A stretch of DNA of 64,000 nt. It comes from Hyphomicrobium sp. GTDB lineage: Bacteria > Pseudomonadota > Alphaproteobacteria > Rhizobiales > Hyphomicrobiaceae. The position numbers and the translations under genes are program-made. Of this stretch, positions 9,041 to 16,973 are shown one piece after another; the first letter of the stretch is position 1, and each line of letters begins with the position of its first letter. The notes under the pieces were generated by a model that did no database searches, had not been told where the DNA came from, and saw nothing but the letters and a program-made list of their open reading frames with translations. The DNA lies in assembly GCF_019753045.1 (NCBI RefSeq), contig NZ_JAIELN010000004.1, positions 62,001-126,000 of the forward strand. Reading direction: 5' to 3'.

Positions 9041-9442
9041 ATGGCCTCACGATCAAAAGCCGAGCTGCTGACGCTTCTTCGCAAAATTCCGGTCGGGCGC
9101 GTGACGACGGCGGAGTGCCTTGCGGCGGAGACCGGCATTCCGGCGCCTCTCGCCGTCACGATGCTATCCCAGCTTTCGGAAGATGAACGCGACCTCGTTC
9201 CGTGGCATCGGGTGGTTGCGAAGGGCGGCGGCATTGGCCGCGGTCTGCATCGCGATCAGCAGTTCGCCAGGCTCGTTCGCGAAGGGGTAACGGTTTCTCC
9301 GGCGGGCATCGTGCAGGATCTTGCCCGGCATCTGCTGGCGACGCTCGACGAGGCGTCATTATTAAAAGCGTCCCGGGTGGAGCCTCCCCCGCCGGAGGGC
9401 AAGCCCGCGGGCCGCTCGCGGGGTATGAAGCTCCGGCCGTAG
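9041..9442 (+). CDS. Alkyltransferase-like DNA-binding protein (MGMT family)
   Basis: The 133-residue protein has the helix-turn-helix and active-site segment of O6-methylguanine methyltransferases, but the catalytic PCHR motif reads PWHRVV. Replacement of the acceptor Cys by Trp defines the Atl proteins (such as E. coli YbaZ), which bind O6-alkylguanine without removing it and pass the lesion to nucleotide-excision repair. The C-terminal 40 residues are Pro/Arg-rich and probably disordered. It lies immediately after coaD. Confidence 0.85.
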   Translation: MASRSKAELLTLLRKIPVGRVTTAECLAAETGIPAPLAVTMLSQLSEDERDLVPWHRVVAKGGGIGRGLHRDQQFARLVREGVTVSPAGIVQDLARHLLATLDEASLLKASRVEPPPPEGKPAGRSRGMKLRP

Positions 9443-9601
9443 CTCAATGCCTTGGTAAGTGGCGGCCGGCTGGCCAAGCGGTCACTTGCGGGTCAGCCGT
9501 CAAATCGCCATAAGGGCGGCAACACTGCCCGCCGCCACATCGGATGGCCGTGATCGGCAAATGGAAACGCCGGCGAAATCATAAATCCACGAGGAGCGCC
9601 A

Positions 9602-10141
9602 ATGGTCAGACTTCTTTCGGTAATTCTCGCGTCGTTGCTTGCGATGACCGCGTTCGGAGACATGCCGGCGCGTGCCGCTGGCGACAAGCTCGTCATCGAG
9701 CTCAAGAGCGGAAAGGTCGTCATTCAGCTCAGGCCCGATCTCGCGCCAAAGACCGTCGAGCAGATCAAGACGCTCGCCAATCAGGGTTTCTACAACGGCA
9801 TTAAATGGCATCGCGTCATGGAGGACTTCATGGCCCAGACCGGCGATCCGACGGGAACGGGCGCAGGCGGCTCGAAGCTTCCCGATCTTCCGGCCGAGTT
9901 CTCGAATGAAGAGTTCAAGCGCGGCACTGTCGCGATGGCGCGCACATCCGACCCGAATTCCGCGAACAGCCAGTTCTTTATCTGCTTCAACAGCATCGGC
10001 TGCGCGAGCCTCAAGGGCAGCTACACGATTTTCGGCCAGGTGGTCGAAGGCATGGAGTTCGTCGATCTGATCAAGCGCGGCGCACCGGGTTCCGGAACGG
10101 TAACCAACCCGGACATCATGCAGAAAGTCTACGTGCAATAA
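9602..10141 (+). CDS. Peptidyl-prolyl cis-trans isomerase, cyclophilin type (exported)
   Basis: The 179-residue protein has a signal peptide ending ARAAG, then a complete cyclophilin fold: NGIKWHRVMEDFMAQTGDPTGTG, SQFFIC and FGQVVEGMEFVD. It speeds proline isomerisation, here probably in periplasmic folding. GAGGAG 5 nt before the ATG supports the start. It is followed 88 bp later by a cytosolic cyclophilin with the same motifs, a likely old duplication. Confidence 0.93.
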   Translation: MVRLLSVILASLLAMTAFGDMPARAAGDKLVIELKSGKVVIQLRPDLAPKTVEQIKTLANQGFYNGIKWHRVMEDFMAQTGDPTGTGAGGSKLPDLPAEFSNEEFKRGTVAMARTSDPNSANSQFFICFNSIGCASLKGSYTIFGQVVEGMEFVDLIKRGAPGSGTVTNPDIMQKVYVQ

Positions 10142-10154
10142 CTTCCGACCCTTC

Positions 10155-10190
10155 CCATATCTCTGGCCATATCCCTGGCCATATCCGCGG
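10155..10190. repeat. 12-bp direct repeat, three units
   Basis: CCATATCTCTGG, CCATATCCCTGG and CCATATCCGCGG run head to tail between the two cyclophilin genes. The third unit diverges in its last bases. It lies outside any coding frame. Confidence 0.75.
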
Positions 10191-10229
10191 GGACGCAGGG
10201 AAGAAAAGACTTCAAGAAAGGATGGTCTT

Positions 10230-10706
10230 ATGGCCGAAATCAAAGATCCGGAAAACACGCTCGTCATCGAGACAACGAAAGGGCCCGTCACGATCGAGCT
10301 GCGCCCCGATCTCGCGCCGAAGCATGTCGAGCGTATCAAGACGCTCGCTCGCAATGGCTTCTACGACGGCATCGTTTTCCACCGCGTGATCCCGGGCTTC
10401 ATGGCGCAAACCGGCTGTCCGCAGGGACGCGGAACCGGCAGCTCGGATCTGCCGAACCTGCCGGCCGAGTTCAACGCCGAGCCGCACGTGCGCGGCGTCT
10501 GCTCGATGGCGCGGTCGGCGAACCCCAACTCGGCGAACAGCCAGTTCTTCATCTGCTTCGATGACGCGACGTTCCTCGACAAGCAGTATACGGTCTGGGG
10601 CAAGGTGATCGACGGCATGGAAAACGTCGACAAGATCGCCAAGGGCGAGCCGCCGCAGAACCCGGACAAGATGGTCAAGGTTCGCGTCGCAGCGGACGCA
10701 GCCTGA
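10230..10706 (+). CDS. Peptidyl-prolyl cis-trans isomerase, cyclophilin type (cytosolic)
   Basis: The 158-residue cyclophilin has no signal peptide: DGIVFHRVIPGFMAQTGCPQGRG, NSANSQFFICFDD and VWGKVIDGMENVD. This is the PpiB-like cytosolic partner of the exported enzyme just upstream. GAAAGG precedes the ATG. Its stop codon overlaps the start of the DUF423 gene (TGATG), so the two are translationally linked. Confidence 0.93.
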   Translation: MAEIKDPENTLVIETTKGPVTIELRPDLAPKHVERIKTLARNGFYDGIVFHRVIPGFMAQTGCPQGRGTGSSDLPNLPAEFNAEPHVRGVCSMARSANPNSANSQFFICFDDATFLDKQYTVWGKVIDGMENVDKIAKGEPPQNPDKMVKVRVAADAA

Positions 10707-11113
10707 TGCGCGACGTCGGCAACAACGGTCAAGGCGCGCCTCAAAGCGCGCCTTTTCTCATTCTGGTATGGGCAGGCCTCGCGGGTGCCGCGGGCGTCGG
10801 GCTTGCCGCGGCGGCCGCTCATAAGGTCGACAGTCCAGCGCTCGGAACGGCGGCGACGATGCTGACGCTGCACGCCGCTGCGTCGGTCGGAATTTTTGCC
10901 GTCGCGATGCGTGCGGCCTGGCGGAAGCTCTGGAGTGCGACGGCGCTTCTGATGCTCTTTGCTGCTTCGCTCTTCACCGGCGAGATCGCGTTTCATACGT
11001 TCACGAACGACGCGACGTATCAGATGCTGGCGCCCGTCGGCGGGAGCTTGATGATCGTCAGCTGGCTGCTCGTCGCTGTTCTTGCCATTGCGGAGGCGCT
11101 CGCCAAGCGCTGA
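10706..11113 (+). CDS. DUF423 membrane protein
   Basis: The 135-residue protein has four predicted membrane segments. LHAAASVGIFAVA, LFTGEIAFHTFT and APVGGSLMIVSWLLVA match the DUF423 (YwdK/YgdD) family, whose function is unknown. The start overlaps the preceding cyclophilin stop, and queA begins 12 bp after its end, so cyclophilin-DUF423-queA looks like one transcript. Confidence 0.85.
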   Translation: MRDVGNNGQGAPQSAPFLILVWAGLAGAAGVGLAAAAAHKVDSPALGTAATMLTLHAAASVGIFAVAMRAAWRKLWSATALLMLFAASLFTGEIAFHTFTNDATYQMLAPVGGSLMIVSWLLVAVLAIAEALAKR

Positions 11114-11125
11114 GCTAGCCCGATC

Positions 11126-12226
11126 ATGCGTACCGATCTCTTCGATTTCGAATTACCCGACAGCGCCATCGCGCTTTATCCCGCGGAACCGCGCGATGCT
11201 GCGCGCCTTCTCGTCGTGCATCCGGTTCAAGGCAGTTGCGCGCGTGACGACGCCGATCTTGCAGATCAGAGCGTGCGCGATTTACCGAGCCTGCTGCGTC
11301 CGGGTGATGCGCTCGTCTTCAACGATACTAAGGTTATTCCGGCGGCGCTTTCCGGTTTCCGCATTCGCGGCGAGACGCGGGCGAAGGTCGATTTCAATCT
11401 GACGAAGCGGACGGGCGAAAATTCGTGGCGGGCTTTTGCGCGTCCGGCGAAGCGCCTCGAGGCGGGCGACCGCGTGCACTTTGGTCACGATCAGGATTCC
11501 TGCATGCTCGGCGCGCTCGACGCGACGGTCGCAGCGAAGGGCGAGGCGGGCGAGGTCGAGCTTGCGTTCGATCTGACGGGTGATGCGCTTGACGATGCGG
11601 TCAAGGCCGTGGGGCTGATGCCGTTGCCGCCTTACATTGCGCTGAAGCGGGAGAGCGACGTTCGCGATCGTGAAAGCTATCAGACGGTTTATGCCAGCAA
11701 GGAGGGCGCGGTTGCCGCGCCGACGGCCGGGCTGCATTTCACGCCCGAGCTGCTGGCGGCGTTGGACGCGCGAGGGATCTCGCGCCATTTCGTGACGCTG
11801 CATGTCGGGCCGGGTACGTTTCTTCCCGTCAAGGCCGACGATACCGACGCGCACGTGATGCATTCCGAATGGGGAGAGGTTTCGCCGGAAACAGCGTCGG
11901 CGCTCAACGACGTCAGGGCGCGCGGCGGGCGGATCGTGGCCGTCGGTACGACGTCGCTCCGTCTTCTCGAAAGCGCGGCGAAGGACGACGGCGCAATCGT
12001 GCCCTGGTCGGGCGAGACGGCGATCTTCATAACGCCCGGTTATCGCTTCAAGACCATCGATATCTTGATGACCAATTTCCATCTGCCGCGCTCGACGCTC
12101 TTCATGCTCGTGTCGGCATTCGCGGGCCTCGGCACCATGCGCGCGGCCTACGGTCATGCGATCCGCTCCGGCTACCGGTTCTATTCCTACGGCGACGCTT
12201 CGCTTCTATTCCGCACCCCCGGCTGA
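11126..12226 (+). CDS. queA: S-adenosylmethionine:tRNA ribosyltransferase-isomerase
   Basis: The 366-residue enzyme moves the ribosyl part of SAM onto 7-aminomethyl-7-deazaguanine in tRNA to give epoxyqueuosine. Family stretches include [57 protein letters not shown] and [24 protein letters not shown]. Length is normal. tgt, which makes the preceding exchange step, lies 1.3 kb downstream on the same strand. Confidence 0.97.
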   Translation: MRTDLFDFELPDSAIALYPAEPRDAARLLVVHPVQGSCARDDADLADQSVRDLPSLLRPGDALVFNDTKVIPAALSGFRIRGETRAKVDFNLTKRTGENSWRAFARPAKRLEAGDRVHFGHDQDSCMLGALDATVAAKGEAGEVELAFDLTGDALDDAVKAVGLMPLPPYIALKRESDVRDRESYQTVYASKEGAVAAPTAGLHFTPELLAALDARGISRHFVTLHVGPGTFLPVKADDTDAHVMHSEWGEVSPETASALNDVRARGGRIVAVGTTSLRLLESAAKDDGAIVPWSGETAIFITPGYRFKTIDILMTNFHLPRSTLFMLVSAFAGLGTMRAAYGHAIRSGYRFYSYGDASLLFRTPG

Positions 12227-12312
12227 TATAGCAGGACCGGCAGCGAGGAAGGACCGCGCGATCCGGTCGAAGCCACTCATTGCGTCGCGTCATCATACAG
12301 CTGGGTGTTTCC

Positions 12313-13506
12313 ATGACATCGAGAACCGGCATTACATCGAGAACCGGCATTGCACGGGCCTTCGCGGCACTCGTTTGGTTTGCAGCGGCCCCACTCGTTC
12401 CTTTTTCAGTGGACGTTGCAAAGGCCGACGAAGCTTGCACTTCGGTCAATGTTCCGCGCTGCGTGCAAAAACTGCCGACGGGCATCGACATGGCGTACGT
12501 CGAGGTCGGGCCAGCCGACGGCCGCCCCGTCATTCTCATCCACGGTTTGACCGACAGCGCGCGGTCCTGGATGCTGACGATGGACGCGCTCCACAAGCTC
12601 GATCCCAAGCTGCGCATCATTGCGGTCGATCTGCGCGGCCATGGCCAGAGCAGCATGCCCGACGCCAAGACATGCGCGGCGGCTCCGGAGACCTGCTATC
12701 GCATATCGGACCTCGCCGGCGACGTGATCGCCTTCATGGACGAGAAGGGCATTCACAAAGCCGATCTTGCCGGACATTCGATGGGTTCGTTCGTGGTGCA
12801 AGAGATCGCGCTCACGCATCCCGAGATGGTCGGCCACGCGATTTTGAATGCGACGGGGGCGAAGAGCGTCGGCAATGCGGCGCTGGGCGATTTCGTTCTC
12901 AATCAGACCATCGAAGGAGCCTGGAAGAAATCTTTGGAGGCGCAGGGCAAGGCGTTTCCGGCCGACGTCTACGAGTTGACGCCGCTCGATGCCGATCCGA
13001 AGGCCAGCGAGTGGATTGCGGCAAACTGGACCATCGATCCGGCTGCGGAGGCCTCGTTCCTGGAGCCTTACACCCCGGAGACGGCGAAGACGAAGCTCGG
13101 CACGTGGATCGGCGCGACGAAAGGGCTTCTCGCGCAGGACAATACCGCGCGACTAGAGAGCATGTCGGTGCCGACCCTCGTCATGTGGGCGACGCAGGAC
13201 AGCATCTATCTGGCGAAGGATCAGGACGAGATCAAAGCGGCGCTCAAGGCGGCTGCCGCCAAGTCGGGCTTAACGTTCTACTGGAAGGAATATGGGAAGC
13301 TTCCGCTGCCGGCTTCCGGAGCCCAGGAGACCGACATCGGCCACAACATCCAATGGTCGGCGGGCGAAACCGTTGCGAAGGACATCAACGCCTTCATCAC
13401 GACGGGCGCTCCGACGATGGATCTGGTGCATAGCGATGCGGCGCCGAACTTCAGCAAGCTCATCGTCGAGCCTGGCAAGGGCGTCGTCGAGAAGATCGGG
13501 AAGTAA
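12313..13506 (+). CDS. Exported alpha/beta hydrolase
   Basis: From the ATG at 12313 this is 397 residues. It has an N-terminal export signal (about 1-38), the oxyanion loop region [13 protein letters not shown], the nucleophile elbow GHSMGS and a likely acid loop near MWATQDSIY. The substrate is unknown. The first 12 codons are two copies of an 18-bp repeat (ATGACATCGAGAACCGGC and a near-identical unit). A TTG 33 bp upstream is an alternative start. It sits between queA and tgt but has no obvious link to queuosine. Confidence 0.8.
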   Translation: MTSRTGITSRTGIARAFAALVWFAAAPLVPFSVDVAKADEACTSVNVPRCVQKLPTGIDMAYVEVGPADGRPVILIHGLTDSARSWMLTMDALHKLDPKLRIIAVDLRGHGQSSMPDAKTCAAAPETCYRISDLAGDVIAFMDEKGIHKADLAGHSMGSFVVQEIALTHPEMVGHAILNATGAKSVGNAALGDFVLNQTIEGAWKKSLEAQGKAFPADVYELTPLDADPKASEWIAANWTIDPAAEASFLEPYTPETAKTKLGTWIGATKGLLAQDNTARLESMSVPTLVMWATQDSIYLAKDQDEIKAALKAAAAKSGLTFYWKEYGKLPLPASGAQETDIGHNIQWSAGETVAKDINAFITTGAPTMDLVHSDAAPNFSKLIVEPGKGVVEKIGK

Positions 13507-13582
13507 GAGGTATATCCAGTCTTGCCGCCGGTCGGGGATCAATCGCCTCGCCGGCGGCCACTGTTTTTTTGAATTGAGATCG

Positions 13583-14773
13583 ATGAACGTTGCGACACCG
13601 GAACACGTGACTGAGAAACCCTCGCCGGCATTCGGCTATCGCCTTCTGAAGCAGGACGGCAACGCGCGTCGCGGCGAGATCGTTACGCCGCGCGGCGTGA
13701 TCCGCACGCCAGCGTTCATGCCGGTCGGCACGGTCGCGACCGTCAAGGCGCTTTATCCGGAGCAGGTGCGCGACGCAGGCGCCGATATCCTACTCGGCAA
13801 CACGTATCATCTGATGCTGCGGCCCGGTGCGGAGCGCGTCGCGAAGCTCGGCGGCCTGCACAAATTCATGCGCTGGGAGAAGCCTATTCTCACCGACTCG
13901 GGCGGCTTCCAGGTGATGAGCCTCGGCAAGATCCGCAAAATCACGGAAGAGGGCGTCACCTTCCAATCGCATATCGACGGCTCGCGACACATGCTGTCGC
14001 CGGAACGCTCGATCGAGATTCAATGTCTGCTCGGTTCCGACATTCAGATGCAGTTCGACGAATGCATCGAGCTTCCGGCCGAGCGAAAGGAGGTCGAGCG
14101 AGCGATGGAATTATCGCTTCGCTGGGCCGAGCGGTCGAAACGCGCGTTCGAGATGCAACTTGCGTCCGGCGGCGCTGGACCGGGGCAAGCGCTGTTCGCC
14201 ATCGTGCAAGGCGGTACGGATGTGGAGCTTCGCCGGCGGTCGGCGGAAGCGCTCGTTGGGATGGATTTTCCGGGCTACGCGGTCGGCGGGCTCGCGGTCG
14301 GCGAGGGGCATGAGGCCATGATCGCGACGCTCGGCGAGACGCTACCGCATCTTCCGGCCGATAAGCCGCGCTATCTGATGGGTGTGGGCACGCCGCTTGA
14401 TCTGATCGAATCCGTACGGCTCGGAGTCGACATGTTCGACTGTGTGATGCCGACGCGGAACGGCCGCCACGGCTATGCCTTTACGTGGAACGGTCCGGTC
14501 AACATGCGCAATGCCAAGCATGCCGAGGATCCGTCTCCGCTCGATGCGCTGAGCTCGTGTCCGGCCGCGCGCGAGTATTCCCGCGCCTACATTCATCACC
14601 TGATCAAATCGGGCGAATATCTCGGCGCGATGATCCTGTCGTGGGTCAACACCGTCTTCTATCAGGACCTGATGGCGGCGATGCGGTCGGCGATCGACGA
14701 CGGCCGCTTCGATGCATGGGCGGCGGAGACGAAGGCGCGCATCACCGCTGCTCCAACGGCTCAAGAGCAATAA
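13583..14773 (+). CDS. tgt: tRNA-guanine transglycosylase
   Basis: The 396-residue enzyme swaps guanine-34 for preQ1 in tRNAs with GUN anticodons. Catalytic regions are present: [16 protein letters not shown], and [16 protein letters not shown] with the nucleophilic Asp. The zinc site is not conventional. Where the family has CxCxxC, this protein has [11 protein letters not shown] (Ser, Cys, Ala). Where the His ligand is expected (TEHN), it has SWVN. The ATG at 13583 fits other Tgt N-termini. The 3' end overlaps the convergent DMT gene by 32 bp. Confidence 0.95.
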   Translation: MNVATPEHVTEKPSPAFGYRLLKQDGNARRGEIVTPRGVIRTPAFMPVGTVATVKALYPEQVRDAGADILLGNTYHLMLRPGAERVAKLGGLHKFMRWEKPILTDSGGFQVMSLGKIRKITEEGVTFQSHIDGSRHMLSPERSIEIQCLLGSDIQMQFDECIELPAERKEVERAMELSLRWAERSKRAFEMQLASGGAGPGQALFAIVQGGTDVELRRRSAEALVGMDFPGYAVGGLAVGEGHEAMIATLGETLPHLPADKPRYLMGVGTPLDLIESVRLGVDMFDCVMPTRNGRHGYAFTWNGPVNMRNAKHAEDPSPLDALSSCPAAREYSRAYIHHLIKSGEYLGAMILSWVNTVFYQDLMAAMRSAIDDGRFDAWAAETKARITAAPTAQEQ

Positions 14774-15644
14774 GACTCTCCCGGTGTGCGATGCGTTCGC
14801 GATGGATCAGGTAAAGCCCCGACACGACGATAACGAGCGATCCGGCGAAGCTCCACCGATCCGGCCGATCGCCGAACACGAGGTAGCTTAGCGTGATCAT
14901 GCTGATGAGCTCGAAATAGAGAAACGGCGTCACGGCCGAGACCGGCGCGTGCTTGTAGGCCTGGATGATCAGATAGTGACCGCCGCCGCCGAGTGCGCCG
15001 AGCGCCAACAGCAGAACCCACGTCGAAGCGCTGTCCGGCCATAGCCATTCGCTGATGGCGAAGGGGGCGGAGACGATGCTTCCGACGACGGTTCCGTAGA
15101 ACAGCGTCACGAGTGAGGTGTCGAACTCCGAAAGGCGGCGGGTGACGATAATCAGCAGGGAGTAGGCGAGCATCGAGAGAAATGCCGCGATGAATGCGGG
15201 ATGCACGGTGCTGACGCCCGGCCGGACGACGACCAGAACACCGAGGAATCCGACGAAAATCGCCGCGGCACGGTGCCAGCCGATGTGTTCGCCAAGCAGG
15301 GGAACGGCAAGTGCTGCAACGATCAGCGGCGTCAAGAACGTGATAGAAAGCGTCTGGTCGAGCCGCAGATAGGTGACGGCAATGAAATTGCAGATCGTCG
15401 TCACGAGCATGAGCGTCGACCGGGTCAGCTGAAGCGTGAGATTTTTCGTCTTCAGGAGCTTCGGGATCGTCGCCGGGCCCAGCACGAGCGCCATGCACAA
15501 GACCTGGCCTGCGAACCGGACCCAGACGATTTGCGAAACCGGAATTGGCGTTGTCGTGCAGAGATACTTTGCTGCCGTGTCGAGGGCGGCGAACAGCGTC
15601 ACCGCCGTGCACATCAAGAGAATGGCCTTTAGCCGATCGGGCAT
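14742..15644 (-). CDS. EamA/DMT-family membrane transporter
   Basis: The 300-residue protein has about ten hydrophobic segments arranged as two five-helix EamA repeats, with internal motifs such as [20 protein letters not shown] and its counterpart [20 protein letters not shown]. Family members export amino acids or other small metabolites; the substrate cannot be read from sequence. The ATG at 15644 is the first Met. The gene converges on tgt. Confidence 0.88.
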   Translation of the reverse strand: MPDRLKAILLMCTAVTLFAALDTAAKYLCTTTPIPVSQIVWVRFAGQVLCMALVLGPATIPKLLKTKNLTLQLTRSTLMLVTTICNFIAVTYLRLDQTLSITFLTPLIVAALAVPLLGEHIGWHRAAAIFVGFLGVLVVVRPGVSTVHPAFIAAFLSMLAYSLLIIVTRRLSEFDTSLVTLFYGTVVGSIVSAPFAISEWLWPDSASTWVLLLALGALGGGGHYLIIQAYKHAPVSAVTPFLYFELISMITLSYLVFGDRPDRWSFAGSLVIVVSGLYLIHRERIAHRESLIALEPLEQR

Positions 15645-15769
15645 GTTTGCGAGGCTTCAGATGCGGTGCGCGAGCACGCGGCCAGAGGAGTAGGCCGGCG
15701 GCGCGCTGCGGATTAGCGGGAGGGATAGCGGGTCAGGTCACTCGATGAGTCGCGCGGCGATGCGAGGGG

Positions 15770-15967
15770 CTACTTTTTCTTGAGCAGGGCGTCTCGCTCC
15801 TTGAGAAGGGCGTCGAGTTGAGCTTGCTGGGTTGCGATCCGGTCGGAATTGAGTTCGTCATCGGCGGCGCCTGAGTAGCCGGCGGCTTGTTCGACAAGCT
15901 CGCGAAGATTGTCGCGGATGATCGCGATGCGCTGTTCAATTTCGGCGAGGGCTTCGGTGTCAGCCAT
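15770..15967 (-). CDS. Small coiled-coil protein
   Basis: The 65-residue protein starts MADTEALAEIEQRIAIIRDN and ends LLKERDALLKKK. It is highly charged and helical with heptad-like spacing at both ends, and has no signal peptide. It resembles small Rhizobiales coiled-coil hypothetical proteins. A longer in-frame start at 16057 would add an Arg-rich stretch that looks non-coding. Function unknown. Confidence 0.65.
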   Translation of the reverse strand: MADTEALAEIEQRIAIIRDNLRELVEQAAGYSGAADDELNSDRIATQQAQLDALLKERDALLKKK

Positions 15968-16251
15968 GGCAATTCCTGTTCGATGCCGGTCGCGAGCGCC
16001 GAAAAGGCGAGGCGACTTGTTGGGTGTGGTATACCGCCCAAGCCGAGCGCGAGCCACCCACGTTTATGCAGGGCTGCGACCATCCGTCAGAAGAGCTGGT
16101 GGAATGAGGGTTGCGGGTTCCGAGCACCGTTTCTATAAGCTCGCTTCGGCGCTCGACGCGCCGCATCCTTCCAAGGGCTGCGGCGAGGCATGGGCCGGAA
16201 TGGCGCCGGACGGAATGCTTTCGTCCAAGTTATTGATTTGGTGCGTTAAAA

Positions 16252-16326
16252 GGGCCCGTAGCTCAGCGGTAGAGCATCTGACTTTTAATCAGAGGGTCGT
16301 TGGTTCGATCCCAACCGGGCTCACCA
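16252..16326 (+). tRNA. tRNA-Lys (UUU)
   Basis: The cloverleaf is complete: acceptor GGGCCCG pairs with CGGGCTC, the D-arm is GCTCAGCGGTAGAGC, the anticodon stem CTGA/TCAG encloses loop CTTTTAA (anticodon TTT), and the T-arm contains GGTTCGATCC. CCA is encoded at 16324-16326. It is the only RNA gene I can identify in the window. Confidence 0.96.
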
Positions 16327-16973
16327 CCAACATCAATAACTTCGTTCGCCTGCCGGAAGGACCGATCGCGAAAGCGGACCCTTCGGAGTCGCACATAAGA
16401 CTTTTCGAAATTGAAAGACGCGCGCCCGGTGGCCTGACAACCGACGGGCCGTTTATTTGCATCGCCCAATAATTCGTCACGCGGCCGCACGGGAGTGCGA
16501 GTCGATTCAGAGCCGCTGCCGCCTTCGCGGCCGACGCACCTTTGGTCCTTCGAGCACTCGCGCCGGAATTCACTCCTGTCTGCCGTGCAAGCGTCACTGA
16601 TACAGCCGTTGGGCATAGACTGTCGAATGATGCAATAGAAACACGAATGCAATTTGAAGAAGCGTCGTTCCCGAGAGGATGGAATTGATCGTTGACGCTT
16701 TGTGGTTGTGTGTTTAGTTCTTTTCCCGGCACTTAAGCGCGGTCCGTGGGGGCGGGCATTGGCAATTTTAATTCGCCAATTGACACGGAGTGGGTGTGCC
16801 GCGTAGCCGGATTTGCCGACTATGAAACTCACTGTTTCCCCCAAAGTTTATATGGGCGTCGGTATGTGCCCGAGGTCCTTTGCAGTGATGACGACCTGAA
16901 AGCGATTACGCAGACAACCGCCTCATTGAGGTCAGCGCGGTTGATCCGATAAACTGAGGGTGGGTATTCTATT
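16327..16973. other. Gene-free gap between tRNA-Lys and the glycosyltransferase operon
   Basis: This 647-bp stretch is less GC-rich than the surroundings and has no convincing frame. Candidate frames here read through the tRNA on its reverse strand. A short inverted repeat (TTGGC...GCCAA, about 16758-16778) and a TTGACA-like hexamer just after it are the only visible signals. I see no integrase remnant and no repeat of the tRNA 3' end. Confidence 0.5.

Noticed and set aside
9457-9487. Possible ninth stop-proximal hairpin in reverse orientation
   Set aside because: GGCCGGC and short AAGTG/CACTT arms are present, but pairing is only about 5 bp and the orientation does not match the upstream gene.
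11114-11125. preQ1 riboswitch before queA
   Set aside because: Only 12 bases separate queA from the DUF423 gene; no room and no motif.
16263-16844. Minus-strand frames overlapping tRNA-Lys (for example with GWDRTNDPLI)
   Set aside because: These are translations of the reverse strand of the tRNA, a well-known annotation artefact.
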